From Chloroflexi bacterium RBG_19FT_COMBO_55_16 (GTDB taxonomy: Bacteria > Chloroflexota > Anaerolineae > Anaerolineales > UBA4823), in NCBI GenBank assembly GCA_001795335.1, contig MGOK01000116.1, forward strand, positions 1 through 6,813: a DNA stretch of 6,813 nucleotides. The letters are read 5' to 3'. This document shows positions 1 through 4,242 of this stretch, piece by piece. How positions within the stretch are numbered: position 1 is the stretch's first letter; each line of letters opens with the position of its first letter. Made by a program: the position numbers and the translations under genes. The notes under the pieces were generated by a model. The model made no database searches and had not been told where the DNA came from. It saw only the letters and a list, made by a program, of their open reading frames with translations.

Positions 1-1218
1 TTTGCGGTCCGATCCACCCCCATAATAAATCCAATCGCGTACCTTATACATGTCGAGGGTATAGTACATGGCCTCTGGCCCCCAATCGCCAAAATGATCA
101 CCAGTGAGCTCAACGATGTCGGTGCCAACCTCTTCCAACAGACCGATGTACTCAGGGTCACTGCAAAACACCAACCCGGCCTGGGTTGGGTTGGGTGGCG
201 GGCATTTGGGGGTAAATGGGATCTCGTTGCTGATGTGAGTCAGGTCAGCATCGCGCAGCAATTCGCCGATATCCAGCGCTGGATAGGTAATCCCTTTCCG
301 GTACATGGAGAAGGCCGTCGCTCTCACCATTGCAGTCACACCAGTCAAGGCGACGGTGGTTAACCTGTCCGCATCGCGATTGCTGGCAGGTAAACCCCAA
401 GGTGCGACGTTTTCCCCTGTCTCCAGAGACGAGGTCGCTTCGATAAGGTTTGCATCGCCATTCAACGAAATGGGTACGCTCAAGGAATAACTGACCAGAT
501 CGAATTCCTTACGGAGCGGGGACTGCCCATCTACCTCCAGTACCTTCCAACGTGGTTGCAGGGCCTCAAATGGCACGAGTGCCCAGGAAGGCTGGTGATC
601 CCAGGCGTAATCGACCAGTTCATTTGCTGGCACGACTCTGGTTGCCTTAGGTGCAGGTTCTCCCCACCAGGCGGAGAATACCCCGTACGTGCTATCGTCT
701 ACCAATAATGGCTCACCGCTGAATGGCCCTGCCAGCTCTCCTCGCCAGGAACGCTTGAGCGCCTGGACAGATAAGCCGTCTGGTATAGTCGGGAAAGGAC
801 TCACCAGGGCGAATACCCACTGGCTCACGCGATGCTCATCACCCACTTCGAGCCTCAGTGAGGCCTGCCCTGGTGCATCCACCAGGGTAAAGTTATCCGC
901 TAGGGTGAGGCTTTCTTGTAGTGCGGTGGGTAAATAGGGGGCGACCCAGATAGTCACAAGCGCGCCGGTTGGCGTGTTTGGGGTAGGTGTAACCGGGATT
1001 GCCGGCGCTTCACTCGCCAGGATTGTTGCCAGGGTTGGAGGCAGAGGCTGGAAAGGGGTTCGTGTGAAGGTTGGCAGCGACCCAGGGGTTAGGAGCGGAG
1101 GGTTATCGCTCGAAGAAAAAGGCGTAGCGCCAGTGCACGCTGTAAAGTACAGGCTCACGAGCAATAACACCACCGGAACGGATGGGGAGCGCTGGGAGGA
1201 TGCCGAGAAGGACATCAT
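1..1218 (-). CDS. CapA-family (PgsA-like) lipoprotein, 3' end cut by window
   Basis: The frame is open for 406 codons from ATG 1218 to base 1, with no stop. Residues 1-28 form a lipoprotein signal: a basic/polar start, hydrophobic residues 14-25 (VPVVLLLVSLYF), then lipobox FTAC with lipidated Cys28. Residues 29-85 are a Pro/Thr/Ser-rich tether. Residues about 86-285 are a mixed domain I cannot name firmly; the stretch WALVPFEALQPRW and the following YSLSVP resemble periplasmic-binding-protein folds, which is weak inference. From about residue 288 a CapA domain (metallophosphatase-like family linked to poly-gamma-glutamate capsule export) begins: LLRDADLTHISNEIPFT, then VELTGDHFGDWG, then YYGGGSD near the edge. 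Glu332, His375 and Asp378 match conserved CapA positions, but the usual GD of the first motif is GV (293-294), NLE is SNE and NNH is GDH. Two tandem ATGs exist (1218 and 1215). I chose 1218 because it gives an ATGA overlap with the upstream stop and lies 12 bases after GGGGAGG. Family call is confident; biological role is not. Confidence 0.88.
   Translation of the reverse strand, partial: MMSFSASSQRSPSVPVVLLLVSLYFTACTGATPFSSSDNPPLLTPGSLPTFTRTPFQPLPPTLATILASEAPAIPVTPTPNTPTGALVTIWVAPYLPTALQESLTLADNFTLVDAPGQASLRLEVGDEHRVSQWVFALVSPFPTIPDGLSVQALKRSWRGELAGPFSGEPLLVDDSTYGVFSAWWGEPAPKATRVVPANELVDYAWDHQPSWALVPFEALQPRWKVLEVDGQSPLRKEFDLVSYSLSVPISLNGDANLIEATSSLETGENVAPWGLPASNRDADRLTTVALTGVTAMVRATAFSMYRKGITYPALDIGELLRDADLTHISNEIPFTPKCPPPNPTQAGLVFCSDPEYIGLLEEVGTDIVELTGDHFGDWGPEAMYYTLDMYKVRDWIYYGGGSDRK
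183..220 (+). other. G-quadruplex-type G-run cluster inside the CapA-like gene
   Basis: On the plus strand GGGTTGGGTTGGGTGGCGGG (183-202) has four G3 runs with loops of 2, 2 and 4 bases, followed by G5 at 208-212 and G3 at 218-220. It fits the standard G3+N1-7 quadruplex pattern and looks telomere-like. It is the template strand of the CapA-like gene, where the coding strand specifies the Pro-rich loop CPPPNPTQ. The protein sequence alone may explain the C-richness; any structural role is inference. Confidence 0.45.
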
Positions 1219-2789
1219 TCTAAGGAAAAGCCTCCCCGTGCGGTGATTTCTGAGCGTATCCGTCCTTGCAGGTCTCCAGCGACTTCTTCCAGAGCCTGGA
1301 GCCTACCAATCAGCTGCTGGGCGACAACCTGGTCTTGCAAGCTGGCGGCGTTGGTGCGTACGTTCAATCCAGCCCCACTCAGGGCAGCAGCTGCCAATGC
1401 CCCGGCTGTACCGGCATCGCTGATCGCATTCTGGTTTCCGTGGGCAACTACCTGGACGATCAGTTCCAGAACCTTGACACACATCTCCGCCACTTTCAGG
1501 GGGACGTGTGTTGCTTGCTGGGTGGAAGACTCGATCTCTTGGGCACGGGTGGCTTCTTCGCCTGGGGAGGTTTTGGGCAGACGGAACGCCGCTATCACCG
1601 CCTCGTAAGCAGCTGCGTCTATGTCGACAGCCCGGGTTAGCTCGGCGCGCAGCGATTCTGCTTGCTCCAGGATAGTGTGCATCTCCTCGTCCACGGCAGC
1701 GTATTTTTTCTTCCCAACGGTCAGGCGGGCGACCATCGCTACCAGGGCGGCCGCCATGGCAGCTGCGTATGCGGACGCCGATCCCCCGCCTGGGGTCGGC
1801 TTACCGCCAGCCAGGGCTTCCAAGAAGTCTACCCCGCTTCGACCGCTGGTGTCTGCTGCCAGCTGCTTGCCAGGGGTTTCAGCAGCCCCCTGGTCAGGAA
1901 GAAATAACCGCCTCTCCAGGACCTGCTCCCCCTCAAACTGGTCCAGCTGCAGGTACCAGACAGCCGCCTCGATCAGGGCATCCTGGGGGATCAGGCCGAC
2001 AAGTTCACTATGCTGAATTGCCACCCCGTAACGGGTGGCTTCCCGCCGGATCAGCTCTACAACACGCGCCAGGGGCGTCTTGTGGAAATCAGTCAAATTC
2101 ATCGAGACCTGGGCGCGCCCGTCCACCAACAGGCCGAGCGCCTTGACAAAGCGTAGACCGCCGGAGGAGTGGCGCACGGTCTTAGCGATTTTTTCGGCGA
2201 TGGACACCTCGTCGGAGGTCAGATATACATTGTAGGCGATCAGGAAGGGCCGCGCGCCAATGACAGTCGCCCCCGCTGGACCAAGCTGCGCCGGGCCAAA
2301 ATCTGGTGCCCGTTCGGGCCGGGTGGCGATCTCTATTTTCAAGGCCTCATATTGACCACGGCGGATGTTTTCCAGGTTTTGTCGCTCCGGGCGGGTGGCA
2401 GCTTGCTCATACAGGTAAACGGGGATGCCCAATTCGTTCCCCACCCGCCACCCCACCCGGCGAGCGATCTCCACGCAATCCTGCATGCTCACGCCGGAAA
2501 TGGGCACAAAGGGCACCACGTCAGTCGCCCCGACGCGTGGGTGCTCGCCAGTGTGCTGATTGAGGTCAATCAGCTCGGCCGCCCGGGCGATCCCCCGGAA
2601 GGCGGCCTCCTCCACTGCTTGTGGAGAGCCAACGAAGGTGATCACCGTGCGGTTGTGATCTAGATCGGAATGGCGATCCAGCACGTGCACTTCAGGTACA
2701 CTGCTAATCGCCGCAAGGATCGCTTCCACCACCTCCGCCCGGCGGGCTTCCGAAAAGTTTGGGACGCATTCGACGATAGGTTTGGACAT
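1215..2789 (-). CDS. ftcD: Bifunctional glutamate formimidoyltransferase / formimidotetrahydrofolate cyclodeaminase
   Basis: A cytosolic enzyme of 524 residues, close to the roughly 540 of full-length fused FTCD. The first domain transfers the formimino group of N-formimino-L-glutamate (from histidine breakdown) to tetrahydrofolate; the second releases ammonia to give 5,10-methenyl-THF. Residues 1 to about 300 are the transferase: VECVPNFSEARR near the N-terminus, HNRTVITFVG, and GEHPRVGATDVVPFVP (81-96). His83 in GEHPR aligns with the catalytic His82 of the mammalian enzyme as I recall it. A variable linker spans about 290-318. Residues about 318-522 are the helical cyclodeaminase with GGKPTPGGGSASAY (328-341) and HGNQNAISDAGTAGALAA (450-467). 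The usual PNFSEGR reads PNFSEAR here. Start choice: the frame allows GTG 2828, ATG 2807 and ATG 2789, closed by TGA at 2829-2831. Family members start a few residues before ECVPNFSE, which favours 2789; none has a strong Shine-Dalgarno. No hutH, hutU or hutI is visible. The stop TGA overlaps the next start. Confidence 0.95.
   Translation of the reverse strand: MSKPIVECVPNFSEARRAEVVEAILAAISSVPEVHVLDRHSDLDHNRTVITFVGSPQAVEEAAFRGIARAAELIDLNQHTGEHPRVGATDVVPFVPISGVSMQDCVEIARRVGWRVGNELGIPVYLYEQAATRPERQNLENIRRGQYEALKIEIATRPERAPDFGPAQLGPAGATVIGARPFLIAYNVYLTSDEVSIAEKIAKTVRHSSGGLRFVKALGLLVDGRAQVSMNLTDFHKTPLARVVELIRREATRYGVAIQHSELVGLIPQDALIEAAVWYLQLDQFEGEQVLERRLFLPDQGAAETPGKQLAADTSGRSGVDFLEALAGGKPTPGGGSASAYAAAMAAALVAMVARLTVGKKKYAAVDEEMHTILEQAESLRAELTRAVDIDAAAYEAVIAAFRLPKTSPGEEATRAQEIESSTQQATHVPLKVAEMCVKVLELIVQVVAHGNQNAISDAGTAGALAAAALSGAGLNVRTNAASLQDQVVAQQLIGRLQALEEVAGDLQGRIRSEITARGGFSLE
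1231..1237 (-). promoter_or_regulatory. Ribosome binding site for the CapA-like gene, inside the ftcD end
   Basis: On the minus strand GGGGAGG sits within the last codons of the formiminotransferase-cyclodeaminase gene, 12 bases before ATG 1218 and 15 before ATG 1215. The upstream stop TGA (1217-1215) overlaps ATG 1218 as ATGA, the classic arrangement for translational coupling. This site favours 1218 over 1215 as the start, though the spacing is slightly long for either. Confidence 0.6.
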
Positions 2790-2867
2790 AGCTTCAAAAG
2801 TATCCATTAGCCAGTTGTTGGTTCGCACTCAGAAAAAAGGAAAACCAGGGAGAAGATAAACTCAGCG

Positions 2868-2873
2868 CCTCCT
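2868..2873 (-). promoter_or_regulatory. Orphan AGGAGG Shine-Dalgarno-like site in the ftcD leader
   Basis: A perfect AGGAGG on the minus strand lies about 12 bases downstream of the TATAAT box, so within the predicted leader. No ATG, GTG or TTG follows at a working distance; the nearest is CTG at 2865-2863, too close and out of frame with ftcD. The ftcD starts are 39, 60 and 78 bases away. It could be a relic, a chance match, or a leader signal. Confidence 0.3.
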
Positions 2874-2886
2874 GCAACAAGGTGCA

Positions 2887-2892
2887 ATTATA
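2887..2892 (-). promoter_or_regulatory. Putative -10 box (TATAAT) for ftcD
   Basis: The minus strand reads TATAAT, a consensus sigma-70 -10 hexamer, placing transcription start near 2880, about 90 bases before ATG 2789. There is no good -35: TTGTTA lies only 12 bases upstream, and at 15-17 base spacing the sequence is T-rich (TTCTTG or similar) and overlaps the inverted repeat. Supported by its position in the only sizeable intergenic gap; otherwise unproven. Confidence 0.45.
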
Positions 2893-2909
2893 CTCTTGGT
2901 TTTCTAACA

Positions 2910-2924
2910 AGAAACCGGGTTTCT
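2910..2924. repeat. 15-base palindrome with a partial inverted second copy
   Basis: AGAAACCGGGTTTCT is a perfect palindrome around one central G. Bases 2933-2943 (AGAAACCCGGT) repeat the first 11 bases of its reverse complement. The palindrome is therefore nested inside the terminator stem and offers a competing fold. The design looks like a small interspersed intergenic repeat unit rather than a one-off terminator, but one window cannot show copy number. Confidence 0.5.
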
Positions 2925-2943
2925 GGTTGTTAAGAAACCCGGT
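2914..2943 (-). terminator. Inverted repeat, probable terminator of the cohesin operon
   Basis: On the minus strand, ACCGGGTTTCT, an 8-base loop (TAACAACC) and AGAAACCCGGT form a perfect 11-bp stem, followed by TTTCTTGTT (counting the last T of the stem). The stem starts 25 bases after the TAA of the cohesin/CBM-like gene, as expected for an intrinsic terminator. The T-tract is interrupted, so strength is uncertain. On the plus strand it is followed by CCCTTTCTCTC and there is no plus-strand gene to terminate. It separates the operon from ftcD. Confidence 0.6.
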
Positions 2944-2968
2944 CCCTTTCTCTCACTCTAGTTCGTTC

Positions 2969-4225
2969 TTACCGGCATATCTCCAGGGTTACATCGTCCA
3001 CATACATCGCCGAGACATCCCCCGAGCCGGTGTTATATGTGCCGAATTCGACCTGGATAGTCCATCCGGCATAATCGCTCAAGTCAAATACTTTTTCTTT
3101 CCAGGCGCGGCTGTTGCCAAGCTCGTTAAATAACACCTCGATTAAGTTGTCAGAGCTGTCCAGGATCAGGATGTAGTGGAAGTCGCTCGAGAACAGTTCA
3201 TGGCCAAAGGGCATTCCCAGGGTTAGGTTGGGAAGCGAGTGAGGCGCATAGACATCCTCACTGATCTGGTAGATCCACAGGGTCAACTCCGCGCTGTCCG
3301 AATTGCTGGGGATGGTCACCATTTGACGGGCGCTCGAGTAGCTGTAGATATTCTCCCTGGTCCTGATGATGCCAGTGCGCATCGAGCGGTTACCACTGTG
3401 GGCCTGCTCTTCGGAGTATTTGGCCCAGTACTCGGTATTTGGGATCTCCCAGTCTGAATTTTTTTCAAACCCACTGTTTCTAATCAGGTCAGAACAACCC
3501 GGCGGGGTGTTGGTGGGGGTCGGGGAGACCGTGCCAGTCGGGGTGACTGTTCGGGTGGGGGTGACGGTGGCCGACGGGCTTGGCGTTGGCGAAGGCATAA
3601 TCAGGAAATTACGCAGCACGATCGGGAGATACTGCCAGGGAAATAGCGTGGGGGGTGGGATATCACCAATTTGAACAGAACCGTCTATGGTTGAGCCGGG
3701 TACACTTTGCCCCTGGTTATCGCCAAACGAAGGCGGTGGGCTATCTTGAGAAAAGCCAACCTTGGCCTCGGTTGGGCTGGAGGGGTTATTGGTGCGCAAT
3801 CTGACAGATAGCACAACGCTGTTTGGCAGAGAAGCCAGGGGTACTACCGGATCCATAATAAAGCATTTTATCTCCCCGTTAATGTCCGCTGTATCCGGTG
3901 TGCAGGATCCCACAAAGTCAGGCGGCAAATTAAAGACGATTGAGTTTGGCAAGCTGGAGTCATAGCTCAGCCAGGTCTCGTTGTAGTCTATAGCAAACAC
4001 CACGCTGGAGATCTGGGATCCGTTTGCAGTGAATTGAACCGGGATGGTCACCGTGCTGTTGGGCTGGGCCGGTATCTTCAAAGGGATCGAGAGCGAAGGG
4101 CTATCCAGCTGAGCAGCCAGGCCAGCCTGGATGCGCGGGCCGATCCCAAACACAACCCCTATCGTCCCGAACAGCAGGCTGGCGATCAGGGCAGGCACGC
4201 TTTGTTTAGATATTATTATATGCAT
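2969..4225 (-). CDS. Secreted cohesin-like protein with C-terminal carbohydrate-binding-like domain
   Basis: A 418-residue exported protein. Residues 1 to about 38 form a signal peptide (Lys7, then a hydrophobic core at 9-28, cleavage near ALAA-type GLAAQ). Residues 44-187 are a cohesin-like beta-sandwich, with VVFAIDYNETWLSYDSSLPN, DINGEI and SFGD matching the two cohesin-like domains of the upstream gene. Cys108 and Cys121 could form a disulfide. Residues 199-207 read YLPIVLRNF, followed by a Pro/Ser/Thr linker (209-242). Residues 243-418 look like a jelly-roll binding module: NSGFEKNSDW near its start, HSGNRSMR, and YVDDVTLEIC at the end, as in CBM4/9-like and related galactose-binding folds; Cys244 and Cys417 bracket it. 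No catalytic motif is seen. It lies 17 bases after the stop of the propeller-cohesin-dockerin gene, so the two are probably co-transcribed. GAGAAG, 6 bases or fewer from ATG, is the likely ribosome site. Role inferred as a surface or extracellular adhesion/scaffold component; the exact ligand is unknown. Confidence 0.88.
   Translation of the reverse strand: MHIIISKQSVPALIASLLFGTIGVVFGIGPRIQAGLAAQLDSPSLSIPLKIPAQPNSTVTIPVQFTANGSQISSVVFAIDYNETWLSYDSSLPNSIVFNLPPDFVGSCTPDTADINGEIKCFIMDPVVPLASLPNSVVLSVRLRTNNPSSPTEAKVGFSQDSPPPSFGDNQGQSVPGSTIDGSVQIGDIPPPTLFPWQYLPIVLRNFLIMPSPTPSPSATVTPTRTVTPTGTVSPTPTNTPPGCSDLIRNSGFEKNSDWEIPNTEYWAKYSEEQAHSGNRSMRTGIIRTRENIYSYSSARQMVTIPSNSDSAELTLWIYQISEDVYAPHSLPNLTLGMPFGHELFSSDFHYILILDSSDNLIEVLFNELGNSRAWKEKVFDLSDYAGWTIQVEFGTYNTGSGDVSAMYVDDVTLEICR
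3500..3601 (-). repeat. Low-complexity Pro/Ser/Thr linker
   Basis: Residues 209-242 of the 418-residue protein are made of SPTPSPSAT and VTPT units, a typical flexible spacer between extracellular modules and a possible O-glycosylation region. The plus strand is correspondingly G-rich, with several G4-G5 runs. The DNA is prone to slippage, so linker length may vary between strains. Confidence 0.75.
3665..4096 (-). other. Cohesin-like domain (third copy in the window)
   Basis: Residues 44-187 of the 418-residue protein. It shares with the other two copies the LSIP(x)KIP start, an [IV]D[YF] strand followed by WLS[FY], LPxxIxFNxP, a DxNGEx turn, and a final SFG...DGSVxI strand. The copies look paralogous across their full length. 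Identification as cohesin-like rests on this pattern and on the dockerin next door; binding is not shown. Confidence 0.75.
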
Positions 4226-4229
4226 AAGC

Positions 4230-4242
4230 TTCTCACGGAGAA
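4230..4242 (-). promoter_or_regulatory. Small hairpin in the 17-base spacer between the two cohesin genes
   Basis: On the minus strand the spacer directly after TAA reads TTCTCCGTGAGAA, a perfect 5-bp stem with a 3-base loop. The 3' arm contains the GAGAA(G) that would be the ribosome site for ATG 4225. A ribosome ending at the upstream TAA would open it, which would couple translation of the two genes. The stem is short, so this is a weak inference. Confidence 0.3.

Noticed and set aside
94..490. Overlapping plus-strand open frames
   Set aside because: They are antisense to the continuous CapA-like coding frame, have no recognisable domains and no good ribosome sites.
1243..2663. Several plus-strand open frames of 66-164 codons
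   Set aside because: They mirror the GC-rich ftcD gene on the other strand; ftcD motifs are intact across the whole stretch, so these are shadows.
2887..2930. TTGTTA plus TATAAT as a complete sigma-70 promoter
   Set aside because: The gap between the hexamers is only 12 bases, too short for a normal -35/-10 pair; only the -10 is kept as a candidate.
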